From CALXXL01 sp034926605 (GTDB lineage Bacteria > Verrucomicrobiota > Lentisphaeria > Victivallales > Victivallaceae): 64,000 nt of DNA. The notes below the pieces were generated by a model. It was not told the DNA's origin. It saw only the letters and a list, made by a program, of their open reading frames with translations, and did not search any database. Both the position numbers and the translations under genes were made by a program. The stretch is from contig JAYFQV010000001.1 of the NCBI GenBank assembly GCA_034926605.1, positions 186,001-250,000 of the forward strand, read 5' to 3'. This document shows, one piece after another, positions 7,736 to 17,321 of the stretch. The stretch's first letter is position 1, and every line of letters begins with the position of its first letter.

Positions 7736-10420
7736 ATGATGAAGAAATTGCTGTCATGCCTCGCTGCCGCCTCCGCGCTTTGCGCCTGGGCGCAGACAAC
7801 CGTCAACATGTCTTCCAACATGGGTTTGTCAATAAAAAATCCCTACTGCGAATTGTCGTTTTCATCGCGCATAATCGCGGTTGAACCGCCCTGGACGCAG
7901 GTCTACTTCAACAACAAGCAGAACAAAGTGGTTCTGAAAAACGCCGGGTCAAGCTGTTCGATGCGAAACGATGATACCTCCGTATTCGAATTGACCGACT
8001 ACTCCGCCACGGTTGAGAAAAACGGCGATGTGCTCATCAAACTTGATTGCAAATTGAATGCCGACAGTCCGGCCTTCCTGGAATATACCGCTCTCACCAT
8101 ACCCGGCTATCTGCTGGCCGACGGCGACTGCGAATGGATCAACCAGGACGGTTCCTCCGAGTCCGGCCATATCGACGCCGCCGGCGACCTCGACGCCCCC
8201 TCCTATGGTTCGGATTTCCGAAAAATAACCGTCAAGGCCAGAATCGGAACCGTGGTCATCGAAGTGCTCGAAGGCCCCGGTCTCTGCATGAAGGACCGCC
8301 GGGTGCATCTGCTGGACAGCACCACCGCAAGCTGCCTGTGGGTCGGATTCTATCGCGCCGACCTCTCCCGCCGTGATTTCACTTCCAAAATCCGGATCGG
8401 CTTCGAACCCGCCCCCGGCATCAGAGACGCCAGGCCGCTTCCCGCCACTGAGCATCCGCAGTTCCCGGCTGCTGAAAACCTTTCGGCCATTCCCGCCGCC
8501 GATTCCGGTTATCCGATGATCCCGGCGCCGCAGTCCGCCGACATTTCCCGCGATGCAAACGAGACCGTCGCCATTCCCGCCGATTCCGCCTGGAGCATCG
8601 CAGCCAAGGGTTTCAGCTCTCATGACCTCGATCGCCTGAACCGCGCGGTTCCGCGGCTGCTTGCCCTCAACAATAAACCTTCCGGCCGCGAAATGGTGAA
8701 GATCGTTGAAAACCCGGCCATCCCGGCTCAAGGATATACGCTGGAAATCGGACCGGACGGCGCCAAAATTTCCGCGTCCACCGCCAGCGGAGCCTTCTAT
8801 GGTCTTCAGACCATGAAGCAATGTCGCCTCGCGAATTCCGCCGACCAATATCATTACGCCCATATTTCCGACCGTCCCGACCAGCAGCTGCGCAGCGTTC
8901 ATCTCTGTCTGGATGCCGCCGACCGTACTTACTTCGACCTGGTCGAAAAGGTGTTCGCCCCCTGCAAGATCAATGCAATAATCGGTGAGGTCGAATATGT
9001 GCAGTGGGACGCCGCCAAAAAGTTCGGCATCCAGTGGAAGGATGGTATGACCAAGGCGGAACTCGCCGAGTTCATCAAGCTCTGCGATGACAATTTCATC
9101 GACTTCATCCCGCTTATGCAGACCCTCGGCCACTGCGAATGGATGTTCCAGGACGGCAAAAACCTCGATATGGCCGAAGACCCCGCAACCCCCTACGCCT
9201 ATGACGTCTCCAATCCCAAGGTCTACGAATTGACCGCCGCAATCCTCGACGAGCTGTTCGCGCTAGGCGACTTCAAATACCTGCACATCGGCCATGACGA
9301 GGTAAATCTGATCGCCCGCTATCCGCACCGCCCGGAAAACATCAAGAAGGGCATGAGGAAATGCGTGATGGATGACATAATGTTCTACTACGACTACGCC
9401 AAAAAGCACGGCGCCCGCCCGATGATGTGGCATGACATGATCATGGCTCCCGGTGAATCCGGTGTGGCCGCCGGCGGCCCACCGGACAATCTCTCCGAGC
9501 TTCGCAAAGACCTCCCGAAGGACGTGGTCATCTGCGTCTGGCGTTACGAAGGCAGCAACTTGCCGGAGTTCAAACTGCTGAAAAAGGAGGGATTCGACAC
9601 CATAGGCTGTTCCTGGTACGGCAAGGACAATCCCGAAAGCCTCTGCCGGCAGATGAAGCAGGACGGCGGAATGGGGCTGATGGTCACCACCTGGGCCGGA
9701 TACTTCGGCAGCAAGGAATTGCTCAGAAACAACTTCTACCAGGTTGAACCCTATGTCCGCGGCGCCGCCTGGGCATGGCGCACCGACGCCGACGCAAACA
9801 AGGAATACGATTTCTCAAAAATCCTGTTTCAAATGGTCATGCCCGGACGCGAAAAGTCCGCGGCCGGAACGCTGGTCGACATTTCCGATGCGGCAAACCT
9901 GACGCTCGACCAGGAAAAAATGCCGTTCATGAAACCGGGTTCCGACATCGCCGCCGCCAAGATTCAGGGCGGTATAAATTTCAAGGTGGCCGAACGCAAC
10001 GGCAAGAATGCCGCAATCACTTTCAAATCACGGCTTTACCCTGATTTCCCGTCGGAATCGATACCGGTTATGCTTAACCGCAAGGCAAAGGCGCTGTATG
10101 TTCTGAGTTCTCCGATGGGATTCATGCCGCCAGAAAAGGCGCGGATGGGCCAGGTGAAGCTGGTTTATGCAGACGGCACCGCCGCCGACTTCCCGGTTCG
10201 CTACGGCATTGAGACCGGCAACCCGGAGGACGATCACAACTTCTACCTGCGTCCGGAAAATTGCTCATTTTGGAATCCCGGCAACATGGACAAGCCTTAT
10301 AAGATATGGGGGTTCCGCATTGAAAACCCGCACCCCGACAAGGATATTTCCAAAGTCGAGTTTTCCGGGTCTCCGGACGGATTCCCGTGGTATGTCCTCG
10401 GTCTGACACTTGAAGACTGA
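7736..10420 (+). CDS. Secreted GH20-like beta-N-acetylhexosaminidase, first of a tandem pair
   Basis: This 894-residue protein has a signal peptide (MMKKLLSCLAAASALCAWA) and probably acts in the periplasm or outside the cell, removing N-acetylhexosamine from glycans. Residues about 20-240 form a beta-rich domain I do not recognise. Residues 265-375 resemble the GH20b domain, and 385-700 the GH20 barrel, with IPLMQTLGHCEW and the catalytic HIGHDE motif (Asp521-Glu522). GH20 usually reads HxGGDE or HxGADE, so the His before Asp is unusual. Residues 715-894 form another unassigned beta-rich region. A closely similar gene follows at 10602, separated by a terminator and a new promoter. Confidence 0.8.
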   Translation: MMKKLLSCLAAASALCAWAQTTVNMSSNMGLSIKNPYCELSFSSRIIAVEPPWTQVYFNNKQNKVVLKNAGSSCSMRNDDTSVFELTDYSATVEKNGDVLIKLDCKLNADSPAFLEYTALTIPGYLLADGDCEWINQDGSSESGHIDAAGDLDAPSYGSDFRKITVKARIGTVVIEVLEGPGLCMKDRRVHLLDSTTASCLWVGFYRADLSRRDFTSKIRIGFEPAPGIRDARPLPATEHPQFPAAENLSAIPAADSGYPMIPAPQSADISRDANETVAIPADSAWSIAAKGFSSHDLDRLNRAVPRLLALNNKPSGREMVKIVENPAIPAQGYTLEIGPDGAKISASTASGAFYGLQTMKQCRLANSADQYHYAHISDRPDQQLRSVHLCLDAADRTYFDLVEKVFAPCKINAIIGEVEYVQWDAAKKFGIQWKDGMTKAELAEFIKLCDDNFIDFIPLMQTLGHCEWMFQDGKNLDMAEDPATPYAYDVSNPKVYELTAAILDELFALGDFKYLHIGHDEVNLIARYPHRPENIKKGMRKCVMDDIMFYYDYAKKHGARPMMWHDMIMAPGESGVAAGGPPDNLSELRKDLPKDVVICVWRYEGSNLPEFKLLKKEGFDTIGCSWYGKDNPESLCRQMKQDGGMGLMVTTWAGYFGSKELLRNNFYQVEPYVRGAAWAWRTDADANKEYDFSKILFQMVMPGREKSAAGTLVDISDAANLTLDQEKMPFMKPGSDIAAAKIQGGINFKVAERNGKNAAITFKSRLYPDFPSESIPVMLNRKAKALYVLSSPMGFMPPEKARMGQVKLVYADGTAADFPVRYGIETGNPEDDHNFYLRPENCSFWNPGNMDKPYKIWGFRIENPHPDKDISKVEFSGSPDGFPWYVLGLTLED

Positions 10421-10433
10421 CCGTTCATAACCC

Positions 10434-10463
10434 GAAAAGCCGCCCGGTAACGGGCGGCTTTTC
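10434..10463 (+). terminator. Rho-independent terminator after the first GH20 gene
   Basis: A perfect 13-bp stem (GAAAAGCCGCCCG paired with CGGGCGGCTTTTC) closes a 4-base GTAA loop and is followed by GTTTTC. It lies 14 bases after the stop codon. Confidence 0.85.
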
Positions 10464-10538
10464 GTTTTCAACGACCACCGGACGCGCATCGCGGCAAAAT
10501 GCCGCAACCATGTTGGAAAAACCAACTCCATAAGAAAC

Positions 10539-10567
10539 TTGAAAAACTTCCGATGCGGGTTTATAGT
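10539..10567 (+). promoter_or_regulatory. Promoter of the second GH20 gene
   Basis: TTGAAA is followed after 17 nt by TATAGT, about 34 bases before the ATG at 10602, with ACGGAG as the ribosome site. The second paralogue can therefore be expressed independently of the first. Confidence 0.65.
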
Positions 10568-10601
10568 ACCCGGAATACAAACTAAAAACGGAGCCACATA
10601 G

Positions 10602-13283
10602 ATGAAAAAAATGCTGTCTTCCCTCGTCGCCGTCGCTGCGCTGTGCGCAGGCGCGGAGACGACCGTCAAGATGTCGAGCACCAACGGCTTGGCGATCAAC
10701 ACCACGTTCTGCGAAGTATCGTTCCTGTCGCGGGTGATCGCAATGAAGCCGCCGTGGGTCCGCGCCTACTTCAACAACGAACTGGGGAAGGACACGGTGG
10801 AAAATTCCGGTTCCGCCTGTTCCATGAAGAACACCGACACCTCCGAATTCGAGCTGGTCAAATACACCGCCGATGTCGAGAAGGACGGCCGGGTGGTGGT
10901 TGATCTGGAAGGCAAGATGAACTCCGACGAACCGGCTTTCCTGGAGTACTCCGCACTGGCCATTCCCGGTTACGTGCTTGCCAACAGCGACTATGAATGG
11001 GCCGCAATGGACGGCTCCACCGGTTCCGGCCATATCGACGCCGCCGGTTCCGGCGAGATGCCGACCTACGCCAGCGATTTCAAAAAACTCACGGTCAGGG
11101 CGCAGGTAGGCACATTCGTGATCGAGGTGCTCGAAGGTCCCGGCATGTCAATGCGCGACCGCCGGGTCAACGTGTTCGCCAAGCAAAGCTGCTTCTGGGT
11201 CGGGTTCTATCGCGCCGACCTGTCTCGCAAACTTTTCAAATCCAAAATCCGGGTCGGCTTCGAAGTCTCTCCCGACCTCAAAGTCGCCAAGCCGTTGCCG
11301 GAAGTCAAGGAACCCGGCTTCCCGATATCACCGGCAACCGGAGCCATCCCCGTCAACACCGATGTAAGCACTCCGCTTATCCCCGCCCCGCAATTCACCG
11401 ACGGCGGCAGTGCGTCCGCTCTTGAGACGCTGTCCATTCCCGAGGATTCCGCCTGGCGCGTCAGTGCCAAAGACTTTTCAGCGCATGACCTGGAACGGCT
11501 GTCCCGCGCGGTTCCCAGACTGCTGAACCTCAACGGTTCCGCCACCGGCAAGGAGCTGGTCGAAATCGTCGAAGACCCGTCCATCCCGGACGAGGGCTAT
11601 TTGCTGGACATCGCTCCCGCCGGAGTAAAAATATACGCATCCTCCGCGCGCGGCGCATTCTATGGTTTGCAAACCATGCGCTCGCTAAGCCATTCCGGCG
11701 AGTATTACTGCACCCGCATCTTCGATTATCCTGATCAGAAACTGCGCAGCATCCATCTCTGCCTCGACGCCGCCGACCGTACCTACTTCGATTTGGTCGA
11801 AAAGGTTTTCGCTCCCGGCAAGATCAACGCCGTGGTAGGCGAGGTGGAATTCGTCAAGTGGGATGCAACCAAGGACCTCGGCATCCAGCAGAAAGACGGC
11901 ATGAGCAAGGCGGAGCTCGCCGAATTCATCAAGCTCTGCGACGACAATTTCATCGACTTCATCCCGCTTATGCAGACCCTCGGCCATTGCGGCTGGCTGT
12001 TCCAGGACGGCAAGAACCTCGATATGGCCGAAGACCCCGAAACCCCCTATGCCTACAACGTCTCCAATCCCAAGGTCTACGAACTTACCACCGCGATCCT
12101 CGACGAGCTGTTCGCGCTGGGCGACTTCAAGTACCTGCACATCGGCCATGACGAGGTGGACATGCGCGGCCGCTATCCTTACCGCCCGGAAAATGTCAAG
12201 AAAGGCATGAAAAACTGCGTTTTCGACGACATCATGTTCTATTACAATTACGCCAGAAAGCATGGCGCACGCATTATGATGTGGCATGACATGATCATGG
12301 CTCCCGGTGAATCCGACGTGGCCGCCGGCGGCCCACCGAACAATCTATCCGAAATCCGCAAAGACCTCCCGAAAGACGTGGTCATCTGCGTCTGGCGCTA
12401 CACCGGCGGCAGTTTTCCGGAGTTCAAGCTGCTGAAAAAGGAGGGATTCGACACCGTCGGCTGCTCCTGGTACGGCAAGGACAACCCCGAACAGCTCTGC
12501 GAGTGGATGAAGCGCGATGGCGGCATGGGACTTATGGTCACCACCTGGGCCGGATACTTCGGCAGCAAGAATCTGCTCCGGGAAAACTTCTATCAGGTTG
12601 AACCCTACGTCCGCGGCGCCGCCTGGTCATGGCGCACCGACCGCAAGGCCAATGCCGATTATGACTATGCGGAAATACTCTGCAATCTGATGCTCCCGCC
12701 GACGCCCGGAAGCCGCTCTGAACGCGAAGTTGACATTTCGGCCGCGGCCAATCTCGATCTGTCCAAGGAAAACATGCCGTTCATGCTGTGCGACGACCTG
12801 AACCTCGGCACCGCAGAGCTGACCGGAAAAACAAACTTCAAGCTTCCCGAGCGCAACGGAAGGCGTGCCGCGATCGCCTTCAAGTCCAGGCTCAATTCGG
12901 AATTTCCGGCCGGCCCGGTGGCGATCATGCTCAACTGCAAGGCAAAAGCGCTGGACGTGCTCAGCACCACCATGGGGCTGACCCCGCCGGTCAAGACCCG
13001 GATCGGCGGCGTGAAGCTGTTCTACGCCGACGGCACCAACGCCGATTTCCCGGTGCGCTACGGCATTGAGACCGGCACTCCGATGGACGATTACAACTTC
13101 TATCTGCGCCCGGACAACTGTCTCACCTGGCCTTCCGGCGTCGGAATCGGCGACAAGCCCTACAAGATGTGGAGCTGCCGCGTTGTCAACCCGCACCCGG
13201 ACAAGGAGATTTCCAAGGTCGAATTATCCGGCTCTCCCGACGGGTTCGCCTTCTACGTCCTCGGGCTGACGCTCGAAGACTGA
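10602..13283 (+). CDS. Secreted GH20-like beta-N-acetylhexosaminidase, second of a tandem pair
   Basis: This 893-residue paralogue of the preceding gene has the same order: a signal peptide ending near LCAGAE, an unassigned beta-rich N-terminal domain, a GH20b-like domain, the GH20 barrel and an unassigned C-terminal domain. The catalytic HIGHDE motif falls at residues 513-518. The barrel is nearly the same as in the first copy, with long identical blocks such as FIDFIPLMQTLGHC. The N-terminal third, the interdomain linker and residues 700-760 differ most. This suggests an old duplication with changed binding surfaces. It is monocistronic, with its own promoter and terminator. Confidence 0.8.
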   Translation: MKKMLSSLVAVAALCAGAETTVKMSSTNGLAINTTFCEVSFLSRVIAMKPPWVRAYFNNELGKDTVENSGSACSMKNTDTSEFELVKYTADVEKDGRVVVDLEGKMNSDEPAFLEYSALAIPGYVLANSDYEWAAMDGSTGSGHIDAAGSGEMPTYASDFKKLTVRAQVGTFVIEVLEGPGMSMRDRRVNVFAKQSCFWVGFYRADLSRKLFKSKIRVGFEVSPDLKVAKPLPEVKEPGFPISPATGAIPVNTDVSTPLIPAPQFTDGGSASALETLSIPEDSAWRVSAKDFSAHDLERLSRAVPRLLNLNGSATGKELVEIVEDPSIPDEGYLLDIAPAGVKIYASSARGAFYGLQTMRSLSHSGEYYCTRIFDYPDQKLRSIHLCLDAADRTYFDLVEKVFAPGKINAVVGEVEFVKWDATKDLGIQQKDGMSKAELAEFIKLCDDNFIDFIPLMQTLGHCGWLFQDGKNLDMAEDPETPYAYNVSNPKVYELTTAILDELFALGDFKYLHIGHDEVDMRGRYPYRPENVKKGMKNCVFDDIMFYYNYARKHGARIMMWHDMIMAPGESDVAAGGPPNNLSEIRKDLPKDVVICVWRYTGGSFPEFKLLKKEGFDTVGCSWYGKDNPEQLCEWMKRDGGMGLMVTTWAGYFGSKNLLRENFYQVEPYVRGAAWSWRTDRKANADYDYAEILCNLMLPPTPGSRSEREVDISAAANLDLSKENMPFMLCDDLNLGTAELTGKTNFKLPERNGRRAAIAFKSRLNSEFPAGPVAIMLNCKAKALDVLSTTMGLTPPVKTRIGGVKLFYADGTNADFPVRYGIETGTPMDDYNFYLRPDNCLTWPSGVGIGDKPYKMWSCRVVNPHPDKEISKVELSGSPDGFAFYVLGLTLED

Positions 13284-13300
13284 CCGGCAGAAAACAAAAA

Positions 13301-13323
13301 GCCCGCTCCGTGACGGAGCGGGC
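13301..13323 (+). terminator. Bidirectional terminator between the second GH20 gene and gdhA
   Basis: The stem GCCCGCTCCG / CGGAGCGGGC closes a TGA loop. It is preceded by five A and followed by seven T, so it can end both the plus-strand GH20 transcript and the minus-strand gdhA transcript. Confidence 0.88.
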
Positions 13324-13347
13324 TTTTTTTATTGAAACCGTTACCGG

Positions 13348-14691
13348 TCAGATGCCTTCGGCGATCATCGCGTCGGCAACCTTGCGGAAGCCGGCGATGT
13401 TCGCACCGAGCACATAGTTGTCGGGATCGCCGAACTCGACGGCGGTGCTGCGGGCGGAGTTGTGAATCGCCTTCATGATGCCGTTGAGCTTCGCGTCCAC
13501 CTCTTCGGCAGACCAGCTCAGCCGCATCGCGTTCTGGCTCATCTCGAGGCCGCTGGTGGCAACGCCGCCGGCGTTCGAAGCCTTGCCGGGAGCGTACAGC
13601 AAACCGTTCTTCTGGAATATCTCGATCGCTTCCGGCGTGCTGGGCATGTTCGCGCCTTCGGAAACGCATTTGCAGCCATTCTTGACCAGTGCAACAGCTT
13701 CTTCGGCGCTGATTTCATTCTGAGTGGCGCAGGGCAGCGCAATGTCGCAGGCGGCGACTTCCCACGGGCGGGCGCCGTCGAAATACTGCGCGGAGGTGTA
13801 CTTTTCGGTATATTCGCGAATGCGGCCGCGCTTGACGTTCTTAAGGTTCATGATGAACGCCAGCTTCTCGGCGTCGATGCCGTCCTTGTCGAGAATGGTG
13901 CCGTTGCTGTCGGAAAGGGTAAGCACTTTGCCGCCGAGCTGGGTGACCTTTTCGGCCGCATACTGAGCCACGTTGCCGGAACCGGAAATAAGCACCTTCT
14001 TGCCCTCGAAGCTCTCACCGCGGGTGGCAAGCATCTCGGTGGCGAAATAGACGTTGCCGTAGCCGGTGGCTTCAGGCCGGATCAGGCTGCCGCCCCAGGC
14101 GAGGCCCTTGCCGGTCAGCACGCATTCGTTGGTGTTGACGATGCGCTTGAACTGCCCGAACAGGAAACCGATCTCGCGGCCGCCCACGCCGATGTCGCCG
14201 GCGGGAACGTCGGTGTCGGCGCCGATGTGGCGGTAGAGCTCGCGCATGAAGTTCTGACAGAAACGCATGACTTCATTCTCGCTTTTGCCTTTCGGGTCGA
14301 AGTCGCTGCCGCCCTTGCCGCCGCCCATGGGCAGCGTGGTCAGAGAGTTCTTGAATATCTGCTCGAATCCGAGGAACTTAAGAATGCTGATGTTAACCGA
14401 CGGATGGAAACGCAGACCGCCTTTGTACGGCCCGATGGCGTTGTTGAACTGGACGCGGAAACCGGTGTTTACCTGGATGTCGCCCTTGTCGTCAAGCCAC
14501 GGCACCTGGAATGCCACAATGCGGTCCGGAATGGTGATGCGTTCGAGTATACGGTATTTTTCATACCTCGAATCGCGGTCGAGCAGTTTCCCGAGCGTAC
14601 CGAGCATCTCCTCGACGCTCTGGAGAAACTCCTTCTCCCAGGGAAAGCTCTTCGTGAGCCCCCCCATCACCTTCGTTGCGTAGTTGTTCAT
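13348..14691 (-). CDS. gdhA: NADP-type glutamate dehydrogenase
   Basis: The enzyme interconverts 2-oxoglutarate plus ammonium and glutamate in the cytoplasm. The 447-residue length and sequence match the hexameric bacterial family: GFRVQFNNAIGPYKGGLRFHPSV, the catalytic lysine region LPMGGGKGGSDFDPKGKS, and DVPAGDIGVGGREIGFLFGQ. The Rossmann turn is VLISGSGNVAQYA. This length class is usually NADP-dependent and biosynthetic. It is transcribed away from dnaN, with a GGAAGGG ribosome site before the ATG. I did not find a clear promoter in the upstream gap. It shares a terminator with the convergent GH20 gene. Confidence 0.95.
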   Translation of the reverse strand: MNNYATKVMGGLTKSFPWEKEFLQSVEEMLGTLGKLLDRDSRYEKYRILERITIPDRIVAFQVPWLDDKGDIQVNTGFRVQFNNAIGPYKGGLRFHPSVNISILKFLGFEQIFKNSLTTLPMGGGKGGSDFDPKGKSENEVMRFCQNFMRELYRHIGADTDVPAGDIGVGGREIGFLFGQFKRIVNTNECVLTGKGLAWGGSLIRPEATGYGNVYFATEMLATRGESFEGKKVLISGSGNVAQYAAEKVTQLGGKVLTLSDSNGTILDKDGIDAEKLAFIMNLKNVKRGRIREYTEKYTSAQYFDGARPWEVAACDIALPCATQNEISAEEAVALVKNGCKCVSEGANMPSTPEAIEIFQKNGLLYAPGKASNAGGVATSGLEMSQNAMRLSWSAEEVDAKLNGIMKAIHNSARSTAVEFGDPDNYVLGANIAGFRKVADAMIAEGI

Positions 14692-15121
14692 GTTGGTTAC
14701 AACCCTTCCCTTGCTGTTTTTGCGGATTTCCTCCGCGGTTGATGATGTAAAACGGATCGGCTTAGTTTTTTACATTCGGCAACAAGAGCATTGGGTTGCT
14801 TTCATCGTCAAATGCTGATTGTTACTATAATGCGATTTTACAAAGTTTTCCAGCATTTTTTCGTCAAACCGTAACATTTTGTTCACACAAACAGGTTAAT
14901 ATCAAGTTTCAACCTCATTGCGCAGTCTGCCGCATACTTAAGAAAATACAATGTGAACAGACATGAACCCGACGGATTGCGGATCCGGTTTTGCACATAT
15001 GCCCATAACCACAATAAAAGCGTTTTTTTTCCAATCCGGCGTTGAAAAACATGGAAAAGGAGATAAATTTCATTACGATTAAAAATATTATGGCAATAAT
15101 GACTATGGGGGTCAAGCAGAA
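14692..15121. other. 430-bp AT-rich divergent gap before dnaN; candidate replication origin
   Basis: This gap separates gdhA (minus) from dnaN-recF (plus) and is markedly AT-rich between about 14810 and 15110. It has two inverted DnaA-box-like nonamers, TTGTTCACA at 14879-14887 and its partner CTGTTCACA (minus) at 14952-14960. A weaker ATAACCACA lies at 15005-15013. Most genes to the left are on the minus strand and most to the right on the plus strand, as expected on either side of an origin. dnaN-recF often lies beside oriC. dnaA is absent here and the boxes are imperfect, so this is a proposal only. Confidence 0.35.
15042..15069 (+). promoter_or_regulatory. Possible dnaN promoter
   Basis: TTGAAA is followed after 16 nt by TAAATT, about 52 bases before the dnaN ATG. 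The -10 box is only a partial match. Confidence 0.45.
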
Positions 15122-16216
15122 ATGAAATTCAAAGTCAGCCGCGAGAAACTGTTGAAGGCGCTTCAGCGGGTTATCAGCACCATCGGCAACCGTTCCACCC
15201 TGCCGATTCTCGGCAACGTTCTGATCGAAGCCGAAGGCGCACAGCTCAAACTAACCACCACCGACCTCGAAATCCGCATCTCCACCGAGGTGGAAGCGGA
15301 AATTGCCGAGGCCGGCCGCACCACCGTGCCCGCCAAGAAATTCCTGGCGCTGGTCAGCCGTTTCGGCGAGGACGATCTTTCGTTCGAGAATGACGAACGC
15401 CATCACGCATCGCTGGTTTGCGGCAACAGCCGTTGCAAACTGCTCGGCCTGCCGGCCGATGAGTTCCCGGCCGAAATGCAGTTCACCCCGGTGCGGCGAC
15501 TGATCTACAAAGAGTCCGACCTCCGCCGCATCTTCAGCCAGATCACCTACGCGGTAAGCCTGGATGACAGCCGCAAGGTGCTTCATGGCGTGCTCTGCTC
15601 CTGCAAGGACAACTCCGTGGCGTTTGTCGCCACCGACGGCAAGCGCCTGGCGGTGGTCGAAAAATTGCCCGAGGAATTCGCCGGTACCGAAGGCGAAGTC
15701 ATAATCCCGCTGCGCGCCGCCAACGAGATCAAGCGTCTTGCCGACGGCGAAGAGAAAGTCACTCTCGAAATCGGCGACAAGCAGGCCGCCTTCATCACCG
15801 ACACCGTGGTCGTCTCCACCAAGCTGATCGAAGGCAACTACCCCAATTACCGCCAGGTCATCCCGGCCAGGTTCGCCTCGCAGGTCAATGTGCCTGCTCA
15901 GGCGCTCCTCAACAAGATCGAACTGGTCTCTCAGCTGCTGTCCGACAACAACAGTTTTATCGTGCTCACATTCGAGAATAACCAGCTCAGACTCCAGGCC
16001 GCCAGCGCCGAGATCGGCGAAGGCACGGCCATTGTGGAAATAGAGTACTCCGGTGAACCGATCGAAGTCTCGTTCAATCCCGCTTTCCTGGCCGAACCGC
16101 TCCGCGCCGCGACCGCCGAAAGCGTGACCGTGAACCTGAACGACGGCATCAGCCCGGTGGCGATGGACGGTTCCGACGGTTTCCTCTATGTGATCATGCC
16201 GATGCGCAACCGTTGA
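15122..16216 (+). CDS. dnaN: DNA polymerase III beta subunit (sliding clamp)
   Basis: The dimeric clamp encircles DNA and holds the replicative polymerase. The 364-residue protein shows the three repeated clamp domains, beginning MKFKVSREKLLKALQRVIS. It has STLPILGNVLIEA in domain one, FVATDGKRLAVVE in domain two and the C-terminal end SDGFLYVIMPMR (E. coli ends VIMPMRL), which forms part of the peptide-binding pocket. It is followed after 19 bases by recF in the classical order. dnaA, which often precedes it, is not present; gdhA lies divergently upstream. Confidence 0.97.
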   Translation: MKFKVSREKLLKALQRVISTIGNRSTLPILGNVLIEAEGAQLKLTTTDLEIRISTEVEAEIAEAGRTTVPAKKFLALVSRFGEDDLSFENDERHHASLVCGNSRCKLLGLPADEFPAEMQFTPVRRLIYKESDLRRIFSQITYAVSLDDSRKVLHGVLCSCKDNSVAFVATDGKRLAVVEKLPEEFAGTEGEVIIPLRAANEIKRLADGEEKVTLEIGDKQAAFITDTVVVSTKLIEGNYPNYRQVIPARFASQVNVPAQALLNKIELVSQLLSDNNSFIVLTFENNQLRLQAASAEIGEGTAIVEIEYSGEPIEVSFNPAFLAEPLRAATAESVTVNLNDGISPVAMDGSDGFLYVIMPMRNR

Positions 16217-16235
16217 GAACCCGCATTGGCGGCTC

Positions 16236-17318
16236 ATGCTCAAAGAGTTGTCGTTAAAAAACTTCCGGTCGTACGCGGAGCAGAAGATCGAATTCGGCTC
16301 CGCGTGGACGGTGTTTTGCGGCGCCAACGGCGCGGGCAAGAGCAATCTGCTTGAGGCCGTTTTCTTTCTGACCATGCTGCGCAGCTTCCGCACCCCCGCC
16401 TCGCGCGAACTGGTGCGCCATGGCGAAAGCTCAATGGAGCTAAGGGGGTTGCTTGAGAGAGGAATCTGGAAAGAGGAGCTTACAGTAAGCATGGGCTCCG
16501 ACGGTGCACGCAACCTCCGGCGCAACAGCCGCGCGGTCGGCAAAAGCAGCGATTTCATCGACTTGGCCTTGCCGGTCGCATTCGCCCCGGAAGACGTAAT
16601 GCTGGTCTCCGGCAGCGCCTCCGGGCGGCGACGGTTCGCGGATATGTACCTGTCTCTGCTTGATCCGGTTTACCGGAAGCGACTGTACCATTACAACTCG
16701 GCGCTTACACAGCGGAACAATGCGCTCAAGCGCGGCCGCGCCGCCAGCGCCATGGCCCAGGCTTTCGAGCCGGTCATGGCCGAAAACGCGCTGTATGTGA
16801 TGCAACGCCGCAAGCTGTTTGCCAACCTGGTTGCGGCCGAGACCGCGGAACTGCTGAAGGACGACCCTGACTTCGAGTTCGCCGTGCAGTACCGACCGGA
16901 CGCATGGGCGGATTCGGCCTCCGATTTGCGCGAACAGCTCTGCCGTGACCGCGAAAAAGAGATCAAGCGCGGCTGCACGCTGTCCGGACCTCAGCTTGAT
17001 GATTTCATGCTGACCTTGCGCGGAGAGGCAATGCGCAGCTTCGCATCGAGCGGACAACGGCGGAAAATTGCGGTATGTCTGAAACTGGCCGCCTACAATC
17101 TGCTGCGCCGGAAATCCGGCGGCAGGCGGCCGCTGGTGGTACTGGTGGACGATGTAACCGGGGAACTCGACGCCGCCAATCGCGAACGGTTCCTCGAGCA
17201 GGTGAAGACCGCCGATCAGGTGTTTTTCACTTTTACCGCCGTTCCGGCGGACGCCGCTTTCGCGGCCGCGGAAAAATTTGCTGTCAACAATTCAAACGTA
17301 ATACGGTTAAGGAGTTAA
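16236..17318 (+). CDS. recF: DNA replication and repair protein RecF
   Basis: RecF is an SMC-like ATPase that loads RecA at gaps with RecO and RecR. The 360-residue protein starts LKELSLKNFRSYAEQKIEF, has the Walker A motif GANGAGKSN near residue 30, a LSGPQLDDF segment, the ABC-type signature region FASSGQRRKIAVCLKLA, and the Walker B/D-loop LVDDVTGELDAANRERFLE near the end. The length and order are normal for the family. It sits between dnaN and murA with short gaps (19 and 3 bases), so the three are probably one operon. Confidence 0.95.
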   Translation: MLKELSLKNFRSYAEQKIEFGSAWTVFCGANGAGKSNLLEAVFFLTMLRSFRTPASRELVRHGESSMELRGLLERGIWKEELTVSMGSDGARNLRRNSRAVGKSSDFIDLALPVAFAPEDVMLVSGSASGRRRFADMYLSLLDPVYRKRLYHYNSALTQRNNALKRGRAASAMAQAFEPVMAENALYVMQRRKLFANLVAAETAELLKDDPDFEFAVQYRPDAWADSASDLREQLCRDREKEIKRGCTLSGPQLDDFMLTLRGEAMRSFASSGQRRKIAVCLKLAAYNLLRRKSGGRRPLVVLVDDVTGELDAANRERFLEQVKTADQVFFTFTAVPADAAFAAAEKFAVNNSNVIRLRS

Positions 17319-17321
17319 AAA

